64,000 bases of DNA from Gordonia hirsuta DSM 44140 = NBRC 16056 (GTDB lineage Bacteria; Actinomycetota; Actinomycetes; Mycobacteriales; Mycobacteriaceae). Location: positions 186,001 to 250,000 of the forward strand of contig NZ_BANT01000002.1 of NCBI RefSeq assembly GCF_000333015.1. The letters run 5' to 3'. Positions 19,961 through 29,770 of the stretch are shown one piece after another. The notes below the pieces were generated by a model that saw nothing but the letters and a program-made list of their open reading frames with translations, did not search any database and had not been told where the DNA came from. The first letter of the stretch is position 1, and every line of letters starts with the position of its first letter. The translations under genes were made by a program, and so were the position numbers.

Positions 19961-20587
19961 GTGGACGATCAGCATACTGATCTGCATCCCGAGGGGCACG
20001 ACGCACTCGAGGCGCGAGTGACCGCTCCGGTCCAGGGTGGTCTCGACGAGGTGGCGCCCGGGCTGTTCCCGAACGACACGGTGCCCGATGAACTGGTCGG
20101 TTACCGCGTACCCAGCGCCTGCCAGATCGCCGGCATCACCTATCGCCAGCTGGACTACTGGGCGCGGACCTCACTGGTGGTCCCGTCCATTCGCGGTGCG
20201 GCCGGATCGGGCAGCCAGCGGCTGTACTCGTTCAAGGACATCCTGGTCCTCAAGATCGTCAAACGCCTGCTCGACACCGGCATCTCCCTGCAGAACATCC
20301 GGGTGGCCGTCGATCACCTCCGCCAGCGCGGCGTCGAGGATCTGGCCAGGATCACGCTGTTCTCCGACGGCACCACCGTCTACGAATGCACCTCCGCCGA
20401 AGAGGTCGTGGACCTGCTGCAGGGCGGTCAGGGCGTCTTCGGTATCGCCGTCTCCGGCGCCATGCGAGAGCTCACCGGCACCATCGCCGATTTCCCGGCC
20501 GAGCGGGCCGACGGCGGCACCGCCGAAGAAGCGCCCGAAGACGAACTCGCGGCCCGCCGCAAGAATCGCACGCGCCGCACCGGCTGA
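19961..20587 (+). CDS. ftsR: MerR family regulator (FtsR / Rv1830-like)
   Basis: A 208-residue MerR-type regulator. The DNA-binding segment is GYRVPSACQIAGITYRQLDYWARTSLVVPSIRGA, followed by RLYSFKDILVLKIVKRLLDTGISLQNIRVAV. This is the form called FtsR in Corynebacterium glutamicum, where it acts on ftsZ, and Rv1830 in M. tuberculosis. The tail is charged and ends in basic residues. GTG at 19961 with a GAGGGA site is chosen; ATG at 19850 lies upstream but sits on top of the predicted transcription start. Confidence 0.85.
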   Translation: MDDQHTDLHPEGHDALEARVTAPVQGGLDEVAPGLFPNDTVPDELVGYRVPSACQIAGITYRQLDYWARTSLVVPSIRGAAGSGSQRLYSFKDILVLKIVKRLLDTGISLQNIRVAVDHLRQRGVEDLARITLFSDGTTVYECTSAEEVVDLLQGGQGVFGIAVSGAMRELTGTIADFPAERADGGTAEEAPEDELAARRKNRTRRTG

Positions 20588-20605
20588 TCCGGCACGCGAA
20601 GAACA

Positions 20606-20620
20606 CGGCCCTTTGGGCCG
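20606..20620 (+). terminator. Hairpin after ftsR
   Basis: CGGCCC, three nt, GGGCCG, 19 nt after the ftsR stop. It has no T-tract. It overlaps the -35 of the gcvP promoter. Confidence 0.4.
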
Positions 20621-20641
20621 AGCCGAACGGGTGGGTACACT
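20613..20641 (+). promoter_or_regulatory. Candidate gcvP promoter
   Basis: TTGGGC (20613-20618) and TACACT (20636-20641) are 17 nt apart. This places the transcript start near 20648, just before the first glycine aptamer. Confidence 0.5.
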
Positions 20642-20655
20642 GGGCGCACGTCGCT

Positions 20656-20867
20656 GCGCTGCGGGAGAGAGCCGTTCACGGCCGCCGAAGGAGCAATACC
20701 TCTCCATCAAACTCTCAGGCACCCGGACCGTGGCAGCTGTCGGCGTCTCTGGAAAGTGACGGACCTGCGGGCCCGTCCGCCCACGGTGAAAGGCACGGCA
20801 GACCGCCCCGGTCCGCCGGGCTGAATCTCTCAGGCGTCGCGCATGCCGCGATATGACAGAGGGGGAG
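20656..20867 (+). promoter_or_regulatory. Tandem glycine riboswitch
   Basis: Two consecutive glycine aptamers precede gcvP. Aptamer I (about 20656-20758) has the diagnostic GCCGAAGGAGCAA at 20683-20695, ACTCTCAGGCA at 20711-20721, and closes with CTCTGGAAAG. Aptamer II (about 20759-20867) has GGTGAAAGGC at 20785-20794, AATCTCTCAGGC at 20824-20835, and closes with GACAGAGGGGG. The known role of this class is to turn on glycine cleavage genes when glycine is high. The location, directly before the glycine decarboxylase gene, fits that role. Confidence 0.9.
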
Positions 20868-20874
20868 GGCCGGA

Positions 20875-20895
20875 GTCTGGACATCACGTCCGGAC
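20875..20895 (+). promoter_or_regulatory. Hairpin in the riboswitch expression platform
   Basis: GTCTGGAC, five nt, GTCCGGAC forms an 8-bp stem (one U-G pair) between aptamer II and the gcvP start codon. There is no T-tract, so control of translation or of Rho access is more likely than intrinsic termination. Confidence 0.45.
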
Positions 20896-20918
20896 CGACG
20901 AGACGAGGCCGTCCCGCC

Positions 20919-23804
20919 ATGACCGACGCAGTCACCCCCGCCGCCACCGAGATCAGCAGCGGCAGTTTCGCCGCCCGGCATCTGGGCCCCGATGCCGCCG
21001 AGACCGAACGCATCCTGGAAGTGCTGGGGATGAACTCCCTGAACGATCTCGCCGCGGCAGTGGTGCCGCCGGCCATCGCCTCCCCGGATGGTTCACTGTC
21101 GGCGCTGGAGGCTCCGCTCACCGAGGCCCAGGTCACTGCGCGCCTGCGCGAACTCGCCGGGAAGAACACCATCGCGCGCAGCATGATCGGTCTGGGTTAC
21201 TACGACACCCACACCCCGGCCGTCCTGCGCCGCAACATCATCGAGAGCCCCGCCTGGTATACCGCGTACACCCCCTACCAGCCGGAGATCAGCCAGGGCC
21301 GGCTCGAAGCACTGCTGAACTTCCAGACCATGGTCGGCGATCTGACCGGTATGGAGGTCGCAAACTCCTCCATGCTCGACGAGGGCACGGCCGCCGCCGA
21401 AGCGATGACCCTGCTGCGCCGGGCCGGCAAGTCCAAGTCGCCGCGACTGGTGGTCGACGCCGACCTGTTCCCGCAGACCCGCGCGGTGATCGATACCCGC
21501 GCCGAGCCGCTGGGTATCGAGGTGGTCGAGGCGGAACTGGATCCGGCGAGCCCCGATGCCGGTCTGCCCGAGGGGGAGTTCTTCGGCGTGATCGTGCAGG
21601 TACCCGGCGCCAGCGGCCGGATCATCGACCTGGAACCGATCATCGCCGCCGCCCACGAACGCGGGGCACTGGTGGCCGCCGGATTGGATCTGCTGGCCGC
21701 CACCTTGATCACTCCGCCGGGGGAACAGGGTGCCGACGCCGTCTTCGGCACCACGCAACGGTTCGGCGTCCCGATGGGCTTCGGCGGCCCGCACGCCGGT
21801 TACCTGGCGGTGGGCACCAAACTCACCCGCCAGTTGCCCGGCCGACTGGTCGGCATCTCCAAGGACGCCGACGGCAACCTCGCCTATCGACTGGCGCTGC
21901 AGACCCGGGAACAGCACATCCGCCGGGAGAAGGCCACCAGCAATATCTGCACCGCGCAGGTGCTGCTGGCCGTACTCGCGGCGATGTACGCCTCGTACCA
22001 CGGCCCCGACGGACTCAAGGCGATCGCCGAACGCGTCCACGGGCGGGCTGTCACGCTGGCCGAGACCCTCACCGGAGCCGGCCGCACGGTGGTGCATTCC
22101 GCCTTCTTCGACACCATCGTCGTCCGGGTCCCCGGCGAGGCCGCGGCACTGGTGGCCAAGGCCAAGGCCGACAAGGGCATCAATCTGCGACTGATCGACG
22201 ACGACCACATCGGCATCGCCTGCGATGAGACGACGACCGAGGCGGACCTGGCCGATGTGCTGGCGGTCTTCGGCGCCGAGGGGGCCGACGCCTCGTCGTT
22301 CGCCGACGACATCGCCGACCGCACCACCGGGTACCTGGAGCATGCGGCGTTCCTGAACCATCGCACCGAGACGGCGATGCTGCGCTATCTGCGCATGCTG
22401 TCGGACAAAGACATCGCGCTCGACCGCAGCATGATTCCGCTGGGTTCGTGCACCATGAAGCTCAATGCGACCACCGAGATGGAGCCGATCACCTGGCCCG
22501 AGTTCGGCGGCCTGCATCCGTTCGCACCCCTGGAGGACAGCGTCGGTATCCGCGAGCTGATCACCACCCTGGAGGACTGGCTGGTCGCGATCACCGGCTA
22601 CGACCGGGTCAGCCTGCAGCCCAATGCCGGCTCGCAGGGCGAATACGCCGGTCTGCTGGCGATCCGCAAGTACCACCTGGCCAACGGCGACACCGAACGC
22701 GATATCTGCCTGATCCCCTCGAGTGCACACGGCACCAACGCCGCCTCGGCGGTGATGGCGGGGATGCGCGTGGTGGTGGTCGCGTGCCGGGAGAACGGCG
22801 ACGTCGACACCGACGATCTGCGGGCCAAGATCGACAAGCACGCCGGGCAGCTCGCGGCGATCATGATCACCTACCCGTCGACTCACGGCGTGTTCGAGGA
22901 CGAGGTCACCGACATCTGCGCGGCGGTGCACGATGCCGGCGGTCAGGTCTACGTCGACGGTGCCAACCTGAACGCGCTGGTCGGACTCGCCCGCCCGGGC
23001 CGCTTCGGCGGCGACGTCTCGCACCTGAACCTGCACAAGACGTTCTGCATCCCGCACGGCGGTGGCGGTCCCGGCGTCGGCCCGGTGGCGGTGCGCGAAC
23101 ATCTGGCGCCGTACCTGCCGAGCCATCCGCTGGCGCCGGAGCTGCCGGACACCGGGATCACCATCTCGGCCGCACCGTACGGTTCGGCGTCGATCCTGCC
23201 GATCAGCTACGCGTACATCGCGATGATGGGCGGCGACGGTCTGCGCACGGCCACGCTCACGGCGATCGCCTCGGCCAACTACATCGCGCGCCGGTTGACC
23301 GAGTACTTCCCGGTGCTCTATACCGACGCCGACGGGTGGGTGGCCCACGAGTGCATCCTGGATCTGCGTGGTCTGATCAAACAGACGGGAGTCAGCGTCG
23401 ACGACGTCGCCAAGCGGCTGGCCGACTACGGCTTCCACGCACCCACGATGAGCTTCCCGGTGGCCAACACCCTGATGGTCGAGCCCACCGAAAGTGAGAA
23501 CCTGGCAGAAATCGATGCCTTCATCGAGGCGATGATCGCGATCCGCGGTGAGATCGACAACGTGGCCGACGGCACCTGGACCGTCGAGGACAATCCGCTG
23601 CAGGGCGCCCCGCACACCGCCGAGTGCCTGGTGAGCGACTGGGACAAGGCCTACGACCGGCTCACCGCGGTCTACCCGGCCGGCCTGCCGTCGGCGGGCG
23701 GGCGTGCCAAGATCTGGCCGTCGGTGCGCCGGATCGATCAGGCCTTCGGCGACCGGAATCTGGTGTGCAGCTGCCCGCCGATCGACGCCTTCGCCGAATC
23801 CTGA
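20919..23804 (+). CDS. gcvP: Glycine dehydrogenase (aminomethyl-transferring), P protein
   Basis: A 961-residue PLP enzyme that decarboxylates glycine and loads the aminomethyl group onto GcvH. It is the fused single-chain form. The N-terminal half shows FAARHLGPD and [13 protein letters not shown]. The C-terminal half has [22 protein letters not shown] and the PLP Lys at residue 707 in [20 protein letters not shown] at 20919 is chosen. An in-frame ATG at 20853 lies inside the riboswitch and would add residues not conserved in the family. Confidence 0.95.
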   Translation: MTDAVTPAATEISSGSFAARHLGPDAAETERILEVLGMNSLNDLAAAVVPPAIASPDGSLSALEAPLTEAQVTARLRELAGKNTIARSMIGLGYYDTHTPAVLRRNIIESPAWYTAYTPYQPEISQGRLEALLNFQTMVGDLTGMEVANSSMLDEGTAAAEAMTLLRRAGKSKSPRLVVDADLFPQTRAVIDTRAEPLGIEVVEAELDPASPDAGLPEGEFFGVIVQVPGASGRIIDLEPIIAAAHERGALVAAGLDLLAATLITPPGEQGADAVFGTTQRFGVPMGFGGPHAGYLAVGTKLTRQLPGRLVGISKDADGNLAYRLALQTREQHIRREKATSNICTAQVLLAVLAAMYASYHGPDGLKAIAERVHGRAVTLAETLTGAGRTVVHSAFFDTIVVRVPGEAAALVAKAKADKGINLRLIDDDHIGIACDETTTEADLADVLAVFGAEGADASSFADDIADRTTGYLEHAAFLNHRTETAMLRYLRMLSDKDIALDRSMIPLGSCTMKLNATTEMEPITWPEFGGLHPFAPLEDSVGIRELITTLEDWLVAITGYDRVSLQPNAGSQGEYAGLLAIRKYHLANGDTERDICLIPSSAHGTNAASAVMAGMRVVVVACRENGDVDTDDLRAKIDKHAGQLAAIMITYPSTHGVFEDEVTDICAAVHDAGGQVYVDGANLNALVGLARPGRFGGDVSHLNLHKTFCIPHGGGGPGVGPVAVREHLAPYLPSHPLAPELPDTGITISAAPYGSASILPISYAYIAMMGGDGLRTATLTAIASANYIARRLTEYFPVLYTDADGWVAHECILDLRGLIKQTGVSVDDVAKRLADYGFHAPTMSFPVANTLMVEPTESENLAEIDAFIEAMIAIRGEIDNVADGTWTVEDNPLQGAPHTAECLVSDWDKAYDRLTAVYPAGLPSAGGRAKIWPSVRRIDQAFGDRNLVCSCPPIDAFAES

Positions 23805-23817
23805 GCCGGTCTTCACC

Positions 23818-23849
23818 CAGCCGGTGAGCGGGGCACTGCTCACCGGCTG
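23818..23849. terminator. Perfect 12-bp hairpin between gcvP and the amine oxidase gene
   Basis: CAGCCGGTGAGC, eight nt, GCTCACCGGCTG lies between two convergent genes and can serve both. No T-tract follows on the plus strand. Confidence 0.65.
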
Positions 23850-23864
23850 TGCGGCTGAGTGCGG

Positions 23865-25241
23865 TCAGCCGAGGGCGGCGGTGATCTCCTCGGCTGCCCG
23901 TTCGCCGGATTCGACGGCGCCGTCGATGTAGCCCGGGAAGCGCCGGGCGGTCTCGGTTCCGGCCCAGTGCAGCGGTCCCACCGCTGCGCGCAGGGCCGGA
24001 CCGAAGCGGGTCAGGGTCCCAGGTGTGCCGAATGCGCCGTAACAGCCGCGACTGAACTCCTCGGCGGCCCAGTCCTTTTCGAGGTAGGCGAGCGGCGCAC
24101 GGGCCTGCTCGCCGAAGTAGCCGGCGAGGTCGTCGAGCACCGCACGACGGCGCTGCTCCGGCTCCATCCGGGCCGCGGCATCGGCATGGCGGCCTTCGAG
24201 GAATCCGACCAGAACACCGCGGTCGTCGCCGGGAAGACAGTTGTCGAATACGGTGCCCATCGGGCGGGTGTCGCTGTTGGCCTGGCCGCTGAACCCCGCG
24301 GTGCGCCAGAACGGCTCGGAATAGGCGACGTTGATCTTGATGACCCGGCCCATCGGCATCCGCTGGGTCAGCTGATCGCGATCGGTCGGCAGCAGCGGAG
24401 AGTAGCGCAGGCGGCCGGCCAGGGTCGGGGCGAGAGCGATGACGGCCCGTTCGGCATGCACCCTTGTGCCGGGACCGCTCACCGTCACACCGGTCGGTTC
24501 TGCGGGCCCGGCCGCCGGGTCCCAGGCGATGTCGGTGACCGGACTGCCCAGAACGACCCGCGGCCCCAACTGTGCGGCGAGTTCTTCGGCGATCCGTACC
24601 GTGCCGCCGACGACGCGGTCCTGCTGGGCGCCGCCGTCGGTCTCGATCAACGAATCCAGGCCGCCCCCGGCGCCGATGTAGTGCAGGGCCCACAGCGCCG
24701 ACAGATCCTCGGGTTCGGCAGAGAACAGCGCCTGGGTGGCGAGCCGGAAGAAGGCGCGGCCGTCGGCCGTCCGGGCGGTGCGCTGCACCCAGCTCGCGAA
24801 GGTCTGACCGTCCAGGTGTTGGGCCTCGCGGTCCCGCCAGGGGTCGGTCCGCTCGGCGATCCTGCGGGCGGTGCGGTCCAGACGCCACTGCGCCTGGCCC
24901 AGATCAGCCAGAATCCGCGGGCTCAGCCGAGGGATCCGCCCGGTGTAGGTCACGCGTTTGCCGCCGATCTCGGCTAGGTGGCGCCCCGCGACATGGGTGG
25001 GGAAGGTCTGCAGGCCCAGTTCGGAGAGCAGTGCCAGCACGCGATGCTGTCCGGGACCCACCCACTGTCCGCCGACGTCGATCGGCACATCGTCGAACAG
25101 CTCACCGTTCTGCAGTCGCCCGCCGACCCCGTCGCGCGCCTCCACCACCACGGTGTCGATACCGCGCTGGGTCAGTCGGCGCGCCGCCACCAGCCCGGCG
25201 ATGCCGGCACCGACCACGACCACCTGCGTAGAGATCTCCAT
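23865..25241 (-). CDS. Flavin monoamine oxidase family protein
   Basis: A 458-residue FAD-dependent amine oxidase. The dinucleotide fold is VVVGAGIAGLVAARRL and the GG motif is GVGGRLQNGE. The C-terminal FAD segment is WAGTETARRFPGYIDGAVESG. The segment SRGCYG (Cys 400) corresponds to the SGGCY site of human MAO where FAD is bound covalently, so covalent flavin is likely. The substrate amine is unknown. A putrescine- or tyramine-like amine is common in the family. No signal peptide. Confidence 0.88.
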   Translation of the reverse strand: MEISTQVVVVGAGIAGLVAARRLTQRGIDTVVVEARDGVGGRLQNGELFDDVPIDVGGQWVGPGQHRVLALLSELGLQTFPTHVAGRHLAEIGGKRVTYTGRIPRLSPRILADLGQAQWRLDRTARRIAERTDPWRDREAQHLDGQTFASWVQRTARTADGRAFFRLATQALFSAEPEDLSALWALHYIGAGGGLDSLIETDGGAQQDRVVGGTVRIAEELAAQLGPRVVLGSPVTDIAWDPAAGPAEPTGVTVSGPGTRVHAERAVIALAPTLAGRLRYSPLLPTDRDQLTQRMPMGRVIKINVAYSEPFWRTAGFSGQANSDTRPMGTVFDNCLPGDDRGVLVGFLEGRHADAAARMEPEQRRRAVLDDLAGYFGEQARAPLAYLEKDWAAEEFSRGCYGAFGTPGTLTRFGPALRAAVGPLHWAGTETARRFPGYIDGAVESGERAAEEITAALG

Positions 25242-25330
25242 ACCCGTCGACTCTAGTCAGCAGCGGCGCCTAGGCCGGCTGGTCTGCGGGGCCGTCGCCG
25301 GGGTCGGGTACGGCCGGGCGGGGCGTGGCC

Positions 25331-26512
25331 CTACTGCTCGTCGGGGACGGCAGAAGGCAGGATGATCTTGTTGATCGTCACCGTGGCCTGCGGTTCGGGA
25401 ACCGGCAGTTGGTCGGTGACGTCCTCGAAGGCGACGGTCGCGGTCGGTTCCGGTAGGGGACCGGTGCCGCGGAACCCGGTTTCGGTGAGCTTCTTCATCT
25501 GCTCGGGTTTGCGGGCGAAGGTGAGGAACTCGGCGGTCGCGTCGGCGACGTGGCCGGGGACCTGGGCGCCGCCGAGTTTGACCACCGGATAGTCGGCGAC
25601 CGGGGTGGGGCCCTGCGGGGCGACGGCGGCTACCCGGGCCTTGTCGTCATCCTTGGTGATCGCGTAGAGACGTTGCTCGGTGATCGGTACCGCTCGCACC
25701 GGTGCCGTGGCCGGCACGGTGGTGTCGGCGATCTCGGTGACCGCGGCGGTCGCCGAACCGTCGCCGACCCGCGGGGGCGCCGACATCAACTGGTTCATCG
25801 CGAAGGTGACCGGACCGGAGGCGGCCTGCTCGGCGGTGAGCGGACCGGTCGCCTCGGCGGTCACTGCGGCGACGGCCTGGGCGGCCAGCGATGTCGCATC
25901 GGACTGCGGGCCGGTGGGCATGGCGATCCGCAGTGACCCCCAACTGCTGCGGCCGTAGGCGGCCAGCGAGTTGGCCCGGGTCAGTGCCGGCAGGTCAGCC
26001 CAGGAGATCGCACCGCCGGCGGCCTGGGCGATCGCCGGCTCCACCGCCAGGCGGACCGGGGAGAAGACCAGTGACTCGGGTCCGCCGGCCAGTGCATCGG
26101 GTGCGGCGACCTGGAGGGCCGCCGACCAGACCGAGGATTCGGGGATCCAGGCGCCCGGGTACGCCCCGTGCGCCTGCGCATCCCAGTTCTCGGCGGTCAA
26201 GCCCTCCAGGATGCCGCGGGCATCGGCGGGGCGAACCTGCACCTCGACACAGTGGTCGCGCACGATCGAGCCGGTGGCGTTGTAGTCCGCAGCGATCTGC
26301 TGCAGCGCCGGGGCGATCGCCGGATCCACCGCCAGTGAGACAAGGCCCTTACCTTCCAGGCATTGTTCAGCAGTGGTGGATCCGTCGTCCCGCCGGTCTC
26401 CGAAGCCGCGCCAGGTGAGCAGCAGTGCAACCACCAGGATCACGCCGAGCACGCTCGCGAGCAGCTTCCGGCTGACCAGCTGGCGTGTTTTTCCGCTGGC
26501 GTGAGTTCCCAC
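25331..26512 (-). CDS. Membrane-anchored substrate-binding domain protein
   Basis: A 393-residue extracytoplasmic protein. One N-terminal transmembrane anchor (LLASVLGVILVVALLLTW, residues about 18-35) has no lipobox. It is followed by a type-II solute-binding-like fold: LVSLAVDPAIAPALQQIAADYN, then ENWDAQAHGAYPGAWIPESSVW, and SWGSLRIAMPTGPQSDATSL. Related actinobacterial proteins often carry a C-terminal von Willebrand A domain. Here the chain ends before one would begin. No permease or ATPase is adjacent, so a transport role is doubtful and the ligand is unknown. Confidence 0.7.
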   Translation of the reverse strand: MGTHASGKTRQLVSRKLLASVLGVILVVALLLTWRGFGDRRDDGSTTAEQCLEGKGLVSLAVDPAIAPALQQIAADYNATGSIVRDHCVEVQVRPADARGILEGLTAENWDAQAHGAYPGAWIPESSVWSAALQVAAPDALAGGPESLVFSPVRLAVEPAIAQAAGGAISWADLPALTRANSLAAYGRSSWGSLRIAMPTGPQSDATSLAAQAVAAVTAEATGPLTAEQAASGPVTFAMNQLMSAPPRVGDGSATAAVTEIADTTVPATAPVRAVPITEQRLYAITKDDDKARVAAVAPQGPTPVADYPVVKLGGAQVPGHVADATAEFLTFARKPEQMKKLTETGFRGTGPLPEPTATVAFEDVTDQLPVPEPQATVTINKIILPSAVPDEQ

Positions 26513-26542
26513 GAGCCCTCCCCGATCGGTTGTGTCCCTTGT

Positions 26543-28759
26543 CTATATCAGACGCGGGGACACCACCTGGGTACGACGCGCGGCCTTGGCGTCCTGGCGT
26601 GCCTTATGCAGGATCGGCTCGGTGTAACCGCTCGGCTGAGCAGCGCCCTCGAGGATCAGCGCCTTGGACGCCTGGAACGCGATGCTGTCGTCGAAATCGG
26701 GGGCCATCGGCGTGTACAGCGGGTCGCCGGCGTTCTGCCGGTCGACCACCGGGGCCATCCGCTCGAGTGCAGCGATCACATCGTCCTCGCTGACGACGCC
26801 GTGGCGCAGCCAGTTGGCCAGCAGCTGGCTGGAGATCCGCAGGGTGGCGCGGTCCTCCATCAGGCCGACATCGTGGATATCGGGCACGGTGGAGCAACCG
26901 ACGCCCTGATCGATCCAGCGGACCACGTAGCCCAGGATCGACTGGCAGTTGTTGTCCAGCTCTTCGCGCTTCTGCTCGTCGGTCCAGTTCGGATCGGCGG
27001 CCAGCGGGATGGTCAGGATGTCTTCGAGCTTGGCCGGCTCGCGCTTGGCGATCTCGTTCTGCCGCTCGAAGACGTCGACGTCGTGGTAGTGCAGCGCATG
27101 CAGCGTCGCCGCGGTCGGCGAGGGCACCCAGGCGGTGTTCGCACCGGCCGACGGGTGAGCGATCTTCTGCTCGAGCATGTCGGCCATCAGGTTCGGCATG
27201 GCCCACATGCCCTTACCGATCTGCGCCTTGTGCTGCAGGCCGGCTGCCAGACCGGTGTCGACGTTCCAGTCCTCGTAGGCCTTGATCCAGGTCTGCTGCT
27301 TCATATCGGCCTTGCGGACCATCGGCCCGGCCTCCATGGAAGTGTGGATCTCGTCGCCGGTGCGGTCCAGGAAGCCGGTGTTGATGAACACCACACGCTC
27401 GGAGGCATTGTGGATCGCGGCCTTCAGATTGGCCGTGGTCCGGCGCTCCTCGTCCATGATGCCGACCTTGAGGGTGTTGCGCGGCAGGCCGAGGACGTCC
27501 TCGACGCGGCCGAACAGCTCCACGGTGAAGGCGACCTCGTCGGGGCCGTGCATCTTCGGCTTGACGATGTAGACCGAGCCGGTCCGCGAGTTCTGCATAC
27601 CCTCGGGGCTCATCCCGTGGATCGCGACGGCCGAGGTGATCAGGGCGTCGAGGATGCCTTCGGGCACCTCGTTGCCTTCGGCGTCGAGGATGGCCGGGTT
27701 GGTCATCAGGTGGCCGACGTTGCGGACGAACAGCAGGCTGCGGCCGTGCAGTTCGACCGGCTTGCCGTCGCGCCCGGTGTAGACCCGGTTCGGGTTCAGC
27801 ACGCGGGTGAAGGTCTTGCCGTTCTTGGTGACCTGCTCGGTGAGATCACCCTTGTTCAGGCCCAGCCAGTTGCGGTAGCCCAGGACCTTGTCCTCGGCGT
27901 CGACCGCGGCGACGGAGTCCTCGAAGTCCATGATCGTGGTGACGGCGGACTCGAGGGCGACGTCCTTGATGTTGGCCGCGTCGGTGGCACCGATGGGGGA
28001 GGCGGCGTCGAACTGGATCTCCGCGTGCAGACCGTGGTGGCGCAGCAGGATCGCCGAGGGATCGGTCGCATCGCCGGTGTAACCGACGAAGGCCGCCGGA
28101 TCGGCGAAGGTGGTGACCTCGATGTCCTTGCCGCCCTCGGCCAGGTTGCCCAGGGTCACGTTCACCTTGTCGCCGTCGACGACGTACCGGGTGGCGTCGG
28201 TGTGGCTGCCGGACTCGAGCGGGAAGGCCTTGTCCAGGAAGTTCTTGGCGAAGGCGATCACCTTGTCGCCGCGGACCTTGTTGTAGGAGGTGCCCTTCTC
28301 CGCGCCGTCGGTCTCGGGGATCACATCGGTGCCGTAGAGGGCGTCGTACAGCGAACCCCACCGGGCGTTCGAGGCGTTCAGCGCGAAGCGGGCGTTGAGG
28401 ATCGGGACCACCAGCTGCGGGCCCGCGGTCTCGGTGATCTCGGTGTCCACGTTAGCGGTGGTGATCTCGAAATCGGCCGGCGGGTCGACCAGGTAGCCGA
28501 TCTCCTTCAGAAAGGCGATATAGGCGTCCTGATCGACGGCGCCGGGATTGTCGCGGTGCCACTGGTCGATCTTGGTCTGCAGCTCATCGCGCACCGCGAG
28601 CAGCTCGCGGTTGCGCGGCGCGAGGTCGTTGATGATGGCGGCGGCACCGGACCAGAAGGCGGCCGGCTCGACACCGGTACCGGGCAGGGCCTCGTTGTTC
28701 ACGAACTCGTACAGCTCGCTGGCGACCTGCAATCCATCGACGGTGACGCGCTCAGTCAT
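26543..28759 (-). CDS. glcB: Malate synthase G
   Basis: A 738-residue cytoplasmic enzyme that condenses glyoxylate with acetyl-CoA to form malate in the glyoxylate shunt. Length and layout match the G isoform (about 720-740 residues). The conserved [18 protein letters not shown] lies in the beta/alpha barrel and [14 protein letters not shown] near the C-terminus. ATG at 28759 follows a GAGAGG site. The isocitrate lyase gene is not in the window. It is the orthologue of Rv1837c by position. Confidence 0.95.
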   Translation of the reverse strand: MTERVTVDGLQVASELYEFVNNEALPGTGVEPAAFWSGAAAIINDLAPRNRELLAVRDELQTKIDQWHRDNPGAVDQDAYIAFLKEIGYLVDPPADFEITTANVDTEITETAGPQLVVPILNARFALNASNARWGSLYDALYGTDVIPETDGAEKGTSYNKVRGDKVIAFAKNFLDKAFPLESGSHTDATRYVVDGDKVNVTLGNLAEGGKDIEVTTFADPAAFVGYTGDATDPSAILLRHHGLHAEIQFDAASPIGATDAANIKDVALESAVTTIMDFEDSVAAVDAEDKVLGYRNWLGLNKGDLTEQVTKNGKTFTRVLNPNRVYTGRDGKPVELHGRSLLFVRNVGHLMTNPAILDAEGNEVPEGILDALITSAVAIHGMSPEGMQNSRTGSVYIVKPKMHGPDEVAFTVELFGRVEDVLGLPRNTLKVGIMDEERRTTANLKAAIHNASERVVFINTGFLDRTGDEIHTSMEAGPMVRKADMKQQTWIKAYEDWNVDTGLAAGLQHKAQIGKGMWAMPNLMADMLEQKIAHPSAGANTAWVPSPTAATLHALHYHDVDVFERQNEIAKREPAKLEDILTIPLAADPNWTDEQKREELDNNCQSILGYVVRWIDQGVGCSTVPDIHDVGLMEDRATLRISSQLLANWLRHGVVSEDDVIAALERMAPVVDRQNAGDPLYTPMAPDFDDSIAFQASKALILEGAAQPSGYTEPILHKARQDAKAARRTQVVSPRLI

Positions 28760-28827
28760 TGGCAACCCTCTCTAACGGTGGTGATCTTGACATCGGGCAC
28801 AACCCGCGCTGGGCCCAAAGAATTCCG

Positions 28828-28848
28828 CGGGCACCCCGAGTGTGCCCG
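28828..28848 (-). terminator. Hairpin between the Cys/His protein gene and glcB
   Basis: CGGGCAC, seven nt, GTGCCCG lies in the 102-bp gap upstream of glcB. It could end the preceding transcript. There is no T-tract. Confidence 0.35.
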
Positions 28849-28861
28849 TACCCGAGACATC

Positions 28862-29770
28862 CTACCCGGGATTAACCTGCAGTTCCTCGCCGGTCTCGCG
28901 GGTGTGGACCAGGTCACCGCAGATGCGAGACAACCGGTCCCGCACCGCCTCGCCGCGGCGGGACAGCATGCTTTGCCGGTGTACGTACTCGCTGCGCCCG
29001 GCGGGGGTCTCGATCGGTACCGGCGGGTAGCCGAGTTCGGTGAGGTCGTACGGGCTGGCCTGCATGTCCAGGGTGCGTGCATCCAGGGCCAGTTCGAAGG
29101 CGTCGGCCAGTAACTCCCCGGGGATCAGCGAACCGAGTTTGAGGCAGTAGCGGTAGAGATCCATGGTGGCGTGCAGGCAGCCGGGTTGTTCGTGCCGGTG
29201 CTGGGCGGCCCGTGACAAGGCGGTGGCGTTGCGCGGGGCGGCCTCGGGGGTGAAGAAGCGGTAGGCGTCGTAGTGGGTGCACCGCAGCGGCATGGACTCG
29301 ACCACCTGGTCGGTGCCGGCGGCACCCAGGCGCAGTGGCAGCGCGTGCCGGGGTGTGTCGGTCCGGTAGACCATGGCCCATTCGTGCAGTCCGAAGCAGC
29401 CGAAGCGGGCGGGCCGGGAGGCGGTGGCCGCCAGCATCTGCCCGACCGCCTCAATCAGCGGGCGCCGGCGTTCACGCACCCGCTCGGCCACCACGGCGGC
29501 CCCGTCGTCGCGGCATCGATAGTCGGCCAGCGCAAGATACTCGGGTGCCTGCGCCAGGGCGGTGCCGTAGCCGGGATGCCAGCGGCGCACCATCGCCGGC
29601 CGAGCCGAGTAGTAGGTGAACAAGAAGTCGATCACCGGATGTGTGCGGCCGCGCCGACGGTCCAGCAGATACGGTCCGATGAGGGCGTCGATGCGCTCGG
29701 TGTGCGCGCGGGCGCGCTGTTGCCACTGGTCCTTGTTCAGCGGTGCGGTGGGGTGGGCCGGAGGGCTCAT
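28862..29770 (-). CDS. Conserved actinobacterial protein with Cys/His motifs, function unknown
   Basis: A 302-residue protein of a well conserved actinobacterial family that databases often call 3-methyladenine DNA glycosylase. I see no glycosylase motif that supports the name. Three short Cys-His pairs stand out: C125/H129 (GCFGLHEW), C164/H166 (RCTHYDAYRFF) and C198/H200 (GCLHATMDLYRY), together with the N-terminal HPVIDFLFTYYSARP. They suggest a metal site. The start overlaps the CBS-protein stop by one nt (TGATG), so it is translationally linked to the membrane-protein pair upstream. Confidence 0.8.
   Translation of the reverse strand: MSPPAHPTAPLNKDQWQQRARAHTERIDALIGPYLLDRRRGRTHPVIDFLFTYYSARPAMVRRWHPGYGTALAQAPEYLALADYRCRDDGAAVVAERVRERRRPLIEAVGQMLAATASRPARFGCFGLHEWAMVYRTDTPRHALPLRLGAAGTDQVVESMPLRCTHYDAYRFFTPEAAPRNATALSRAAQHRHEQPGCLHATMDLYRYCLKLGSLIPGELLADAFELALDARTLDMQASPYDLTELGYPPVPIETPAGRSEYVHRQSMLSRRGEAVRDRLSRICGDLVHTRETGEELQVNPG

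Noticed and set aside
21093-23843. Long minus-strand open frame opposite gcvP
   Set aside because: Antisense shadow of an unambiguous gene with matching family length; composition is not protein-like.
26363-29113. Long open frame on the plus strand opposite malate synthase G (over 900 codons)
   Set aside because: High-GC antisense shadow: it covers a clear glcB gene, has His/Arg/Gly-biased composition and no domain.
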